The notes under the pieces: generated by a model | Told to the model about the DNA's origin: nothing | The model's input: only the letters and a program-made list of their open reading frames with translations | Databases searched by the model: none | Shown: positions 48,335 to 55,829 of the stretch, one piece after another | Numbering within the stretch: position 1 is the first letter of the stretch | How the letters are laid out: each line of letters starts with the position of its first letter | Made by a program: the position numbers and the translations under genes | DNA from: CAYYKD01 sp964471825 | Lineage (GTDB): Bacteria; Spirochaetota; GWE2-31-10; CAYYKD01 | Direction: 5' to 3' | Assembly: GCA_964471825.1 (NCBI GenBank) | Contig: CAYYKD010000001.1 | Span: 1 to 64,000 of the forward strand | Length of the DNA stretch: 64,000 nucleotides

Positions 48335-50257
48335 ATGAAGTCTAAAAATGTATTTATTTTATTTACATTGATGGCATTTATTTTTTGCATCGGTTGTTTA
48401 CCACCGGGTGAAACTGATAACACAAAAGCAAAAGCACCGATTATTAGAGGTGCTTTAAGCCAACCTAGGAAGGAACCAATAGATCTTACTGCAGATCAAG
48501 TTTGGGTGATTCCGATCTTCGTTACAGACGAGAGCGACTGGAGAGTCGGAGTTGATTTTTCATCTCTTTATATGGGGAAAGCCGTTGATATCGCCGATGA
48601 CGGGACATTCGCATTCTCCTACGGTACTCAAGAGCAAACAGATGGGATAACTCATATACCTGCATTTACCGGAACTACATTTACAGGTCAAGTTTCAATG
48701 CTTATGGTTAACAGCGATAAACTTTCAAGCACTTCATTAGAAACAAGAAAAGAGGGTCTTCTTGGTATCATTTCGGTTAATGTGAATGATGATACAGGCA
48801 AAGCATTGTTTGGGATGCCATTTGCAAACTTGAAATCCGATGCAGATGTTGATCTCGGAGAAGTTGACATAACTGCCGGTGAAGATGAGGTTACAGCTTC
48901 GAAGGATATCGGTGAGATAGCTACGCACTTTACACTTTCGGAAGAAGTACTAACTGCGATGGCATATAATGACGATGCTATTAAGACTATACTTAACTGG
49001 ATAATAAATCTTAATGTGAATTCTACAGAGGCGGGTGAGCTTAAGTATATCGATGAAAATTCTAAAATATATTCATTTCATCATCTGACATACTCATGGA
49101 CTTATAAAGAAGCATTGAAGTGCAATTATGTATTTGACAATACCAGCACAACTTATTGGCTGGACAACTCTGATGATAACGGCAATTTTGCGTGGATACC
49201 TTCAGTTCCTAACATCCTGGCTTTAGACTACAGAGGTTTTGATTTTAGTATAGAAACTACTGTTGCCGGTTTGCCTACGGGTGTAGACGCGGCTCTATAC
49301 GATAGTAAAATTGAGATTACACAGCCTGAAAGTGTATTGCTGGGTGCACCGGGATTGACACCTGATGAAGTAGTTACAAAAGCTACTTCAAGCCCTTTCA
49401 AGAATGACGGTGCTGCTGATGGTAATGATGGCATGATCCCTGCCTCAATAAAAGGGTTAGCCGGTATATTTGATTATGATATGGGTATAAGTTATGGTAA
49501 TGAGTCCGGACAAACAGCTTGGCGGATAAACCTTGGAGTCAGTTATGACGATATGTGGGCAAAAAGAGAATTTGTTAAATCCGATACACATTCTTACTTA
49601 GTTGAAAACCCTTATGCGGGCAGATGGGCTCAAAACTGGTTTATTAGACCGGCATCAGGTATGGCAATAACCACAGGCTGGTGGGATATGAAAGTTGACT
49701 CTACAACCGTTGCGTCATTTAACCTTGATGCGTATGACCCTTATAATGGTGCAGAAACTGCAACCAGCGGTATGGTTTATGGTATAATCCCTTCTCTTGA
49801 AGTGACATTTAGAGAGGTAGATGCTGCCGGGATAACTATGTTCGGAATGGCATACAGCAATACTGTTAAAAAAGTGAAGTTTATCGAAACTGTTAAAGCT
49901 GAGTGGTATTATTTTAACGGTACAACTTATGTAAAAGCACCTGAAGATGTAGTTAGATTGTTAGTTAGAGAAGCAAAAATAAATATTGAAGTTGTAGGAA
50001 CAGACACACAGGTAAGTCATGATATATCTAATACCGGAGTAACTGTAAGCACATTTGAAAAACCGTTATTCTTAGGACCATTTAGAAACTTTTATGAACT
50101 GTCAGGTCCCGGTGTAAGCAGTTTTGCCAATGTTACATCAGGCGATGATGAGCGGTATGGTATTCACAATATTTATATCGGTTATGCATTTAATGGTGTA
50201 GAGATGAGATTTAATTTCAATGCTTTTGATATGGTTGGTGTAGTAGATCCTATGTAG
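48335..50257 (+). CDS. Large lipoprotein of unknown function
   Basis: 640 residues with a signal ending in the lipobox FCIGC (Cys21) after MKSKNVFILFTLMAFI. The mature part is acidic and beta-rich, with no family I recognise. Regions include VGVDFSSLYMGKAVDIADDG, TRKEGLLGIISVNVN, SFHHLTYSWTYKEAL and FGMAYSNTVKKVKF. AAAGGAG lies 6-7 nt before the ATG. It is monocistronic: a clear promoter with twin operator palindromes upstream, and a strong terminator 115 nt downstream. Its control by the adjacent 7TM-LuxR protein is inferred from operator position. Probably an abundant regulated surface lipoprotein. Confidence 0.75.
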   Translation: MKSKNVFILFTLMAFIFCIGCLPPGETDNTKAKAPIIRGALSQPRKEPIDLTADQVWVIPIFVTDESDWRVGVDFSSLYMGKAVDIADDGTFAFSYGTQEQTDGITHIPAFTGTTFTGQVSMLMVNSDKLSSTSLETRKEGLLGIISVNVNDDTGKALFGMPFANLKSDADVDLGEVDITAGEDEVTASKDIGEIATHFTLSEEVLTAMAYNDDAIKTILNWIINLNVNSTEAGELKYIDENSKIYSFHHLTYSWTYKEALKCNYVFDNTSTTYWLDNSDDNGNFAWIPSVPNILALDYRGFDFSIETTVAGLPTGVDAALYDSKIEITQPESVLLGAPGLTPDEVVTKATSSPFKNDGAADGNDGMIPASIKGLAGIFDYDMGISYGNESGQTAWRINLGVSYDDMWAKREFVKSDTHSYLVENPYAGRWAQNWFIRPASGMAITTGWWDMKVDSTTVASFNLDAYDPYNGAETATSGMVYGIIPSLEVTFREVDAAGITMFGMAYSNTVKKVKFIETVKAEWYYFNGTTYVKAPEDVVRLLVREAKINIEVVGTDTQVSHDISNTGVTVSTFEKPLFLGPFRNFYELSGPGVSSFANVTSGDDERYGIHNIYIGYAFNGVEMRFNFNAFDMVGVVDPM

Positions 50258-50369
50258 AATATATTATGTAGAATATCCTATCTAGGAGTGATTTTCCACA
50301 GTAGACCGGATAATTCCTGATTATCTTGCAAATATCTGGATTATTGACAGGATATCTAGATTGATAATT

Positions 50370-50408
50370 AAATACCGGAAGTTAAGTTTTACTTCCGGTA
50401 TTTTCTTT
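50370..50408 (+). terminator. Bidirectional rho-independent terminator
   Basis: A perfect stem ATACCGGAAGT / ACTTCCGGTAT (50372-50382, 50391-50401), extended by two A-T pairs, loop of eight, followed by TTTCTTTT on the plus strand. It ends the lipoprotein transcript and overlaps the last codons of the convergent HAD gene, so it probably serves both strands. Confidence 0.85.
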
Positions 50409-51029
50409 TGAAATTACCTTGAGTATTTTCCACTCGATGCGGTCAACAAGGTAGAATTTATCGGTTAACTTTAAAAATGGCAGATCAGTAAGACTGTCTG
50501 AGTATGAAACTGAGTTCGCTTTATCAATATCTTTTTCATCGAAGAGATTTAAAAGTCTGTTGATCTTTTCATCGCCTTTACAGTTCTCTCCTATGTATTC
50601 ATAACAAGCTTTATCCTTATTTAGTACAGCCCTTGTACCCACGAAAATATCAGCCCTTAGAAAGTCTGCAAGGTGTTTAAGGTAGAACTCGAAGGATGCA
50701 GTCGCAAATACTATTGTAAATCCATCCTTTCGCAACTCCTTTAGGGTGTTAGTAAAACCATCCTTGATGTTTGGTATCACTTTTTCAAGTACAAACTGTT
50801 TTGAAGTTGCCTCAATATTATGGTGTTGTGCAAAAAACAGGTTGAGAATTTTGGTCTTAAACTGTTTTGCCTTAATAATTTTAAGCATGTAGGAAACGCT
50901 ATAGATGAGAAAAATAGGGAGTTTTTTACGGTTAGATTTGTCCTGTTTAATCATATATTTAACAAAGTCAACAAATGAGTCTGTTGAAATTATCGTGTTA
51001 TCTATGTCAAACAGTGCTATTTTCATCAT
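50382..51029 (-). CDS. HAD-IB family phosphatase (SerB-like)
   Basis: Haloacid-dehalogenase hydrolase of subclass IB: nucleophile motif ALFDIDNTIIS (DxDxT), motif II VFATASFEFY, the Lys in GENCKGDEKINRL and motif IV VSYSDSLTDLPFL. A helical cap of about 90 residues follows motif I. Phosphoserine phosphatase and lipid-phosphate phosphatases belong here; the substrate is not evident. The start at 51029 has GGGAG 5 nt upstream. It lies 24 nt after the 3-dehydroquinate synthase II gene in the same direction, so it is probably the last gene of the aromatic operon, though no step of that pathway clearly needs it. The stop codon lies within a terminator hairpin. Confidence 0.85.
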   Translation of the reverse strand: MMKIALFDIDNTIISTDSFVDFVKYMIKQDKSNRKKLPIFLIYSVSYMLKIIKAKQFKTKILNLFFAQHHNIEATSKQFVLEKVIPNIKDGFTNTLKELRKDGFTIVFATASFEFYLKHLADFLRADIFVGTRAVLNKDKACYEYIGENCKGDEKINRLLNLFDEKDIDKANSVSYSDSLTDLPFLKLTDKFYLVDRIEWKILKVISKENTGSKT

Positions 51030-51053
51030 ATCAACTCCCATTAATCAAGTCAT

Positions 51054-52040
51054 CTATTTTTCTTCGATAGTCTCTTCGATCTTATATCCGAAATGTCTAC
51101 CGGATTCTTCCTCATGGATTACAACCTTATCAGATGGTTTTAGCTCAACAACTGACTTTGATTGCCCCTCAGGTGTAACTACTCTGATAGTCTCAGCATT
51201 TTGAAGGATAACGCTAAACTCTTTTTTCTTACCCTTAATGGTGATTCTAAGCATCGGCCTCTTCTCAAGTTTGATACGACCGACAACGCTGGTAAATGTT
51301 TCGCCCTTGCTATTAACAATGAGAACTTCATCACCGCTTCTAAGATCTGCAAGATATTTAGTGCGTTCACCTGGTGTCATAACATAGCAATGTACGGCAC
51401 CTGCATTCACCCTAAAAGGTCTTGAGGCAACATAGGGGTTGTCAAGTGCTTCAGAATTTACAAGTATCATTCCGCTTGAGTAGTCGCCGACAAGCATCCC
51501 CTCACCATTCTGCATATTAGTTATTGTATCAATACATACCCTATCGCCAATCGAGATTTTTTTTACCTCTATGATTTCACCTATATCAACCGAAACCTTA
51601 CCTTTTGAGGACTTGATTTTCTTTAGAATCTTTATCTTGTCATCATTAGAACACCCTTTTAGATAGACGCCGTCAACACCCTTCTCAAGAATTCCGAGTG
51701 CCTCGATGGCATCATCCATTGTTGATACAGCAGCAAAAAGGTTTTTTCTGACCGCAATTAGATTTTCAAACGGTATAATTTTCCAATCGCCTGTTTGAAT
51801 TACCAGTGCAGTTTCTTCATTTGTTTTTGACGCCTTTACTTCATCATCTTTAGAGTTGATTACAATAAACGATATTGATTTAGGTAGGTGTTTTAGATCA
51901 TAGGTTTCTACTCGTGCTAATTCTTTTATCTTATCAAGGTATTCTTTATCAGTTACAAAGAATGCATCAACACCATTCTCAAGGGCATCAGTTATAAGTG
52001 ATTTGTCCCAGCTATCAACTTCAATCCAGACCTTCTTCAT
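51054..52040 (-). CDS. aroB': 3-Dehydroquinate synthase II (archaeal type)
   Basis: NAD-dependent enzyme converting 2-amino-3,7-dideoxy-D-threo-hept-6-ulosonate to 3-dehydroquinate, the second step of the archaeal-type entry into aromatic synthesis. Family blocks: KKVWIEVDSWDK at the start, DGVYLKGCSNDD, GDRVCIDTITNMQNGEGMLV, RPFRVNAGAVHCYVMTPG and YLADLRSGDEVLIVN. 328 residues is typical. It is unrelated to bacterial AroB. The ATG directly follows the aldolase stop codon (TAGATG) with GGGAG 7 nt upstream, so expression is tightly coupled. Known mainly from archaea and some anaerobic bacteria. Confidence 0.93.
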   Translation of the reverse strand: MKKVWIEVDSWDKSLITDALENGVDAFFVTDKEYLDKIKELARVETYDLKHLPKSISFIVINSKDDEVKASKTNEETALVIQTGDWKIIPFENLIAVRKNLFAAVSTMDDAIEALGILEKGVDGVYLKGCSNDDKIKILKKIKSSKGKVSVDIGEIIEVKKISIGDRVCIDTITNMQNGEGMLVGDYSSGMILVNSEALDNPYVASRPFRVNAGAVHCYVMTPGERTKYLADLRSGDEVLIVNSKGETFTSVVGRIKLEKRPMLRITIKGKKKEFSVILQNAETIRVVTPEGQSKSVVELKPSDKVVIHEEESGRHFGYKIEETIEEK

Positions 52041-52841
52041 CTATATGCTCCCGTTTAAAATTGTTAGTGCTTGTTCAAGTGAGACCTTTTCGTGAACAAG
52101 TTTTGATAGTGCAAGACAGAAGTTCTTAGGGCTTTTATGTTGAAATACATTTCTGCCTATAGAGACACCCTTACCGCCGCCATCAAGGGCCGCCTTAACA
52201 TTCCTTAGAACATCCTCATCTGTCTTTGCCTTCTCTCCACCTGCAATTAAGACAGGGATTGTAACACCTTCGGTGACTCTAGAGAATGACTCTGCATCAC
52301 CTGTAAATGTTACCTTAACAATATCTGCACCCAACTCGTGTGCAACTCTTGCTGCAAGTTTAACATTGTCAACATCACTTTCATTTTTGACCTTATCGCC
52401 TCTTGTATACATCATTGCAAGTAAGGGCATTCCCCATTCCTGACATTTTTTACCGATTTTACCAAAATCCCTCAGCATCAGCGATTCATCGTCTGCCCCA
52501 AGATTGATATGGATAGAGATCCCGTCAGCCCCAAGTTTGATTGCTTCTTCAACTGTCGCAACAAGAACCTTCTTATTCGGATCAGGTGCAAGCATTGTTG
52601 CTCCGCTCAGGTGAATAAACAGCCCCACATCTCTACCATGTCCTCGATGTCCCCCTGTAACATGTCCCTTATGCATCAGTACTGCATTTATGCCGCCGTC
52701 TACAACTTCTGAGACAGTCTCTCTCATGTTTACAAGACCCGGAATAGGTCCGACAGTAAGACCATGATCAACCGGAACTATAACTGAACAGCCCGTATTC
52801 CTGTTAATAACTCTTTCCATTCTGATTTGTTTACCGATCAT
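52041..52841 (-). CDS. aroA': 2-Amino-3,7-dideoxy-D-threo-hept-6-ulosonate synthase
   Basis: Class I (Schiff-base) aldolase of the FbaB/DeoC-like family that joins L-aspartate semialdehyde to a three-carbon unit from 6-deoxy-5-ketofructose 1-phosphate, bypassing DAHP synthase. Signatures: IVPVDHGLTVGPIPGL, VLMHKGHVTGG, ISIHINLGADDE, MPLLAMMYTRGDKV, DIVKVTFTGD with the Schiff-base Lys, PVLIAGGEKA and GGKGVSIGRNVFQH. 266 residues is standard. AAGGAG precedes the ATG by 6 nt. The neighbouring aroB' makes this assignment firm over fructose-bisphosphate aldolase. Upstream lies a leader-peptide attenuator that should tune the operon to aromatic amino-acid supply. Confidence 0.92.
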   Translation of the reverse strand: MIGKQIRMERVINRNTGCSVIVPVDHGLTVGPIPGLVNMRETVSEVVDGGINAVLMHKGHVTGGHRGHGRDVGLFIHLSGATMLAPDPNKKVLVATVEEAIKLGADGISIHINLGADDESLMLRDFGKIGKKCQEWGMPLLAMMYTRGDKVKNESDVDNVKLAARVAHELGADIVKVTFTGDAESFSRVTEGVTIPVLIAGGEKAKTDEDVLRNVKAALDGGGKGVSIGRNVFQHKSPKNFCLALSKLVHEKVSLEQALTILNGSI

Positions 52842-52869
52842 TTTTCACTCCTTAAAATATTTGTTAACT

Positions 52870-52899
52870 AAAAAAGCAGGCTACTATTTAGCCTGCTTC
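52870..52899 (-). terminator. Attenuator terminator hairpin before aroA'
   Basis: Minus strand AAGCAGGCT (52898-52890), loop AAATAGT, AGCCTGCTT (52882-52874), then TTTT: a classical intrinsic terminator placed 29 nt before the aroA' start codon, so it would cut off the operon unless prevented. The 5' arm can instead pair with segment C (52920-52908). Confidence 0.85.
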
Positions 52900-52954
52900 G
52901 TATATTTGAACAGGCTTTCTACTATTATTGCAGAAAGCCGTTTGAATCCAATGA

Positions 52955-53017
52955 TTACAATACGGTCTCTGCACGGGTAAAATAATAATAAAAATAGTAC
53001 CAATTAGTATAAAACAA
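52955..53017 (-). CDS. Aromatic-rich leader peptide of the aroA' operon
   Basis: A 20-codon frame with a TTG start (53017) and TAA stop (52957-52955). GGAG (53028-53025) lies 7 nt before the start. Residues 2-13 read FYTNWYYFYYYF, giving ten aromatic residues of twenty (six Tyr, three Phe, one Trp). Its last codons contain attenuator segment A. This composition is typical of leader peptides that sense charged tRNA levels, here all three aromatic amino acids at once. Too short for ordinary gene calling. Confidence 0.82.
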   Translation of the reverse strand: MFYTNWYYFYYYFTRAETVL

Positions 53018-53042
53018 AATATTACTCCAAAAAATATATTTT

Positions 53043-53071
53043 ATTAAAGCATTATTTTTTTAATAAATCAA
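53043..53071 (-). promoter_or_regulatory. Promoter of the aroA' attenuator/operon
   Basis: Minus strand TTGATT (53071-53066), 17-nt spacer, TTTAAT (53048-53043). Transcription would start about 53036, just before the leader-peptide ribosome-binding site. From 53072 to 53301 the sequence is AT-rich with no other feature I can support. Confidence 0.5.
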
Positions 53072-53301
53072 TTAAATTTTTATAGTTTTTTTATAGTTTT
53101 TTGATAATTAAAGGCATACGGCGAACCATCTACATAACGACTATTTGTCCCTTAACATAAATCAATCGCAACTCTATCTGTATAAGTGTAAAAAAATAAG
53201 CAAAAAAATAAAACAAAATTTCGGTTGACTTTTTTGCTCATTTTATAGAAAGTGTTCATTAGTATGTGTTAGTTGTTTTAAATAAATTCATGGAGAATAG
53301 T

Positions 53302-54237
53302 ATGAAAATAGTTTATCTGGATTCAAGTTCACTTGGAGATGACATATCGCTTGAGCCGCTTAAGGCATTTGAAGGATACCTGGACTACCCTGTAACAAAA
53401 CCTGAAGAGGTAATTGACAGAATCAAGGATGCAGACATTGTTATAGCTAATAAGGTCTACATTGGTGAAGCTCAGCTTGAAGCTGCTCCTGATGTCAAGT
53501 TGGTCGCTGTAACTGCTACGGGAACTAACAATGTAGATATTGAGGCCTGCCGAAAAAGAGGAATAGCTGTTGCAAATGTAGTTAATTATTCATCCGATAT
53601 TGTTGCACAACATACATTTGCTATGATCCTTTCGCTTTCATCTTCACTATTTGCATATAAGTCATTAATTAATAAGGATGAATGGCAGAAATCCAAGACA
53701 TTCTGTATGTTAAATTTCCCTGTCGTAGAGCTTGTAGGAAAGACCCTGGGTATAATTGGTTATGGTGCTATAGGTAAGAGAGTTAGTCACATAGCAAGAT
53801 CGTTTGGCATGAAGATCCTCGTTGTTAAGAGGGGTGTAAAGGATTATCACGATCATACATTTGTTGACTTAAAGACTCTTCTTGAGAAGTCTGATATTGT
53901 TACAATCCATACGCCGCTAACTGATGAAACGAGAAACATGATCACCTTTAAGGAACTCTATACGATGAAAAAGACCTCACTACTTATAAACTGTGCCAGA
54001 GGCGGGATTGTAAACGAGACTGATCTTGCTCGGGCATTAGATGAAGAGGTAATTGCAGGTGCCGGTCTTGATGTCCTATCAACTGAGCCACCGGCAAAGG
54101 GCAATCCATTATTAGATGTTAAGTCAGACAATTTGATAATTACTCCTCATGTGGCCTGGGCATCTCCTGAAGCAAGACAGAGATTGATAACAGAGACAGT
54201 TAGAAATATTCAAAACTTCATAGATGGTAAATTTTAG
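53302..54237 (+). CDS. D-2-hydroxyacid dehydrogenase
   Basis: NAD-dependent reductase of 2-keto acids such as hydroxypyruvate (glycerate dehydrogenase type). The nucleotide-binding motif is LGIIGYGAIGKRV; catalytic residues are Arg in NCARGGIVNE, Glu in LSTEPPAKGNP and His in ITPHVAWASPEARQR. VTATGTNNVDIEACRKRGI is the substrate-domain signature. 311 residues from the ATG at 53302, which has GGAG 6 nt upstream; earlier in-frame starts lack one. It diverges from the aroA' operon. HprA-like activity fits best by motif, but D-lactate or phosphoglycerate dehydrogenase relatives cannot be excluded. Confidence 0.9.
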   Translation: MKIVYLDSSSLGDDISLEPLKAFEGYLDYPVTKPEEVIDRIKDADIVIANKVYIGEAQLEAAPDVKLVAVTATGTNNVDIEACRKRGIAVANVVNYSSDIVAQHTFAMILSLSSSLFAYKSLINKDEWQKSKTFCMLNFPVVELVGKTLGIIGYGAIGKRVSHIARSFGMKILVVKRGVKDYHDHTFVDLKTLLEKSDIVTIHTPLTDETRNMITFKELYTMKKTSLLINCARGGIVNETDLARALDEEVIAGAGLDVLSTEPPAKGNPLLDVKSDNLIITPHVAWASPEARQRLITETVRNIQNFIDGKF

Positions 54238-54262
54238 GTAATACCTCAAGCATAGATTAAAT

Positions 54263-54736
54263 ATGAAAATTAGAAATGCCCTTGAAACTGATTATTTGAA
54301 TATCATAAATCTATTTTCTGAGTTAGAAACAATGCATAGAGAGAATCATCCGGAGAGATTTAAAAAACCGGAAACAGATTATCCAAATTTGGAGTTATAT
54401 TTGGATATGATTAGAGATGTAAATCACATTGTTTTAGTCGCTGAAAAAAATGATATAATATGTGGATTGTTGATTGCAGAGATCAAAGATGCACCTGAGA
54501 TCGCTACTTTTGTAAAACGAAAGTATATAGAATTAATCAATCTTGTTGTTAAGGAGAAGAGAAAAAAAATCGGCTCCTTCTTATTAGATAAACTTGAAAG
54601 TATAGCAAAACAAAAAGAGATTAATCAAATTGAGTTAAATGTCTATGCTTTTAATAAAAATGCATATAATTTTTATTATAAAAATAGTTTTAAAATACAA
54701 AGTTATAGAATGATAAAAAATCTGTGTAGAAATTGA
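54263..54736 (+). CDS. GNAT-family N-acetyltransferase
   Basis: 157 residues, a single GNAT domain: RNALETDYLNIINLFSELE at the N-terminus, acetyl-CoA-binding motif A as LINLVVKEKRKKIGSFLLDK, and motif B as NVYAFNKNAYNFYYKNSFK. It transfers an acetyl group to an unknown amine. It follows the dehydrogenase gene by 25 nt without a clear ribosome-binding site. The Lys-rich, Asn-rich coding style is more AT-biased than the neighbours upstream. Substrate cannot be inferred. Confidence 0.82.
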   Translation: MKIRNALETDYLNIINLFSELETMHRENHPERFKKPETDYPNLELYLDMIRDVNHIVLVAEKNDIICGLLIAEIKDAPEIATFVKRKYIELINLVVKEKRKKIGSFLLDKLESIAKQKEINQIELNVYAFNKNAYNFYYKNSFKIQSYRMIKNLCRN

Positions 54737-54780
54737 TAATTTTTTTGAAAAATGTTTAATAAGATAAGTGAGTTAAAAAT

Positions 54781-55227
54781 ATGAAAAAGTTGTTCTTTGT
54801 ACCATTAGCACTCGGCATTTCACTTTTATTCTGTGCTATTTTGATTGGAGGATTTCCATTATCATTGTACATGGATTTCGTGTCCTTAGGGATTAACATT
54901 CTGATACCGGCTTGCTTACTGCTAATAAACTTCTCTATTAAAGAGATGTGGAGTTTCTTAGTTGTTTCTATGGAAAAACGGGACTCAGATGTAGAGACCT
55001 TAAAAAAGGCACTTGTCTTTTTTAAAACAGTCGAGAAATATCAAGTATTAGTTGGTCTAGTCGGAACTATTTACGGACTTATAGGGATGCTATCAGATTT
55101 TGGTAATCTAAATAGTATGGGCAAAGGTCTCGCTACATCACTAATAACAGTGTTCTATTCGATTTTTATTATTGTTTTTTTCATAACACCAATTAAGTGT
55201 GCCATCGAAAAAAAATTGATTGACTAG
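54781..55227 (+). CDS. Small MotA/TolQ/ExbB-like membrane protein
   Basis: 148 residues with four hydrophobic segments (about 5-25, 30-52, 80-105, 115-140). The third and fourth carry the proton-channel signature LVGLVGTIYGLIGMLSDFG and GLATSLITVFYSIFIIVFF, as in the pore helices of MotA, TolQ and ExbB. It is shorter than those proteins (about 220-290), lacking much of the cytoplasmic domain, and no MotB/TolR/ExbD partner is encoded next to it. It may act with a distant partner or be an orphan of the family. No strong ribosome-binding site is visible. Confidence 0.7.
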   Translation: MKKLFFVPLALGISLLFCAILIGGFPLSLYMDFVSLGINILIPACLLLINFSIKEMWSFLVVSMEKRDSDVETLKKALVFFKTVEKYQVLVGLVGTIYGLIGMLSDFGNLNSMGKGLATSLITVFYSIFIIVFFITPIKCAIEKKLID

Positions 55228-55265
55228 ATTGGCACATGTTGTTAACTTATATTTCGGAGCTAAAA

Positions 55266-55796
55266 ATGAGTATCATACAGAATGTTCCTGAAATAAAAGA
55301 GTATGAGTTGAGACAGGCAATATTTGCAGCCGGCTGTTTTTGGGGTGTTGAGTATATCTTTAGTAAGGTGGACGGAGTAGTCTCGGTTGTATCAGGATAT
55401 ACCGGTGGTCATCGTTCTGAACCTGTTTATGAGGATGTTTGTTCGGGATGGACAGGTCATGCCGAGGCAGTACTAATTGTATATAACCCATCAATTGTCA
55501 CCTATGAAGAGCTTGTAAGGTTGTTTTTTAAGATGCATAATCCTACAACTCTAAACAGGCAAGGGCCGGACTCTGGTGAGCAGTATAGAAGTGAGATCTT
55601 TTACAAGACAGATAAGGAACGAGAAATTGCACAATCTATTAAGGATCAATTTGACTCGATGAATAGTTTTGATAAACACTCAGTTACAACAATAACAAGG
55701 GCAGGGATTTTTTATAGAGCTGAGGAGTACCATCAGAGATATTACTACAAAAAAAATAAAACTCCTTATTGCCATTTTTTAAGAAATAGTTTTTAA
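55266..55796 (+). CDS. msrA: Peptide methionine-S-sulfoxide reductase
   Basis: Repairs methionine-S-sulfoxide in proteins using thioredoxin. The catalytic Cys is in AIFAAGCFWGVEYIF near residue 22; SGYTGGHRSEPVYEDVCSG, GHAEAVLIVYNP and NRQGPDSGEQYRSEIFY are the family blocks. 176 residues is typical. The ATG at 55266 has GGAG about 6 nt upstream; an earlier in-frame ATG at 55236 does not. This is the Cys form, although Sec forms of MsrA exist in other bacteria. The MEMO-family gene follows 33 nt later. Confidence 0.94.
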   Translation: MSIIQNVPEIKEYELRQAIFAAGCFWGVEYIFSKVDGVVSVVSGYTGGHRSEPVYEDVCSGWTGHAEAVLIVYNPSIVTYEELVRLFFKMHNPTTLNRQGPDSGEQYRSEIFYKTDKEREIAQSIKDQFDSMNSFDKHSVTTITRAGIFYRAEEYHQRYYYKKNKTPYCHFLRNSF

Positions 55797-55829
55797 TTTC
55801 ACAGTTTTTTTTACTCCAGTGGAGGTTAT

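Larger units (their letters stand above)
52870..53017 (-). promoter_or_regulatory. Aromatic amino-acid transcription attenuator
   Basis: Five complementary segments on the minus-strand RNA. A (52973-52958) pairs with B (52944-52929): 15 pairs with two single-base bulges and one G-U. B pairs with C (GGCTTTCT with AGAAAGCC). C (52920-52908) pairs with D (52899-52890): AGCCTG/CAGGCT plus TTC/GAA. D pairs with E as the terminator. A ribosome stalled on the early Phe/Tyr/Trp codons leaves A free, giving A:B and C:D, so the terminator is blocked. A ribosome that reaches the stop codon covers A, giving B:C and then D:E, so transcription stops. The logic is my inference from pairing; the elements themselves are visible. 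Confidence 0.8.
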
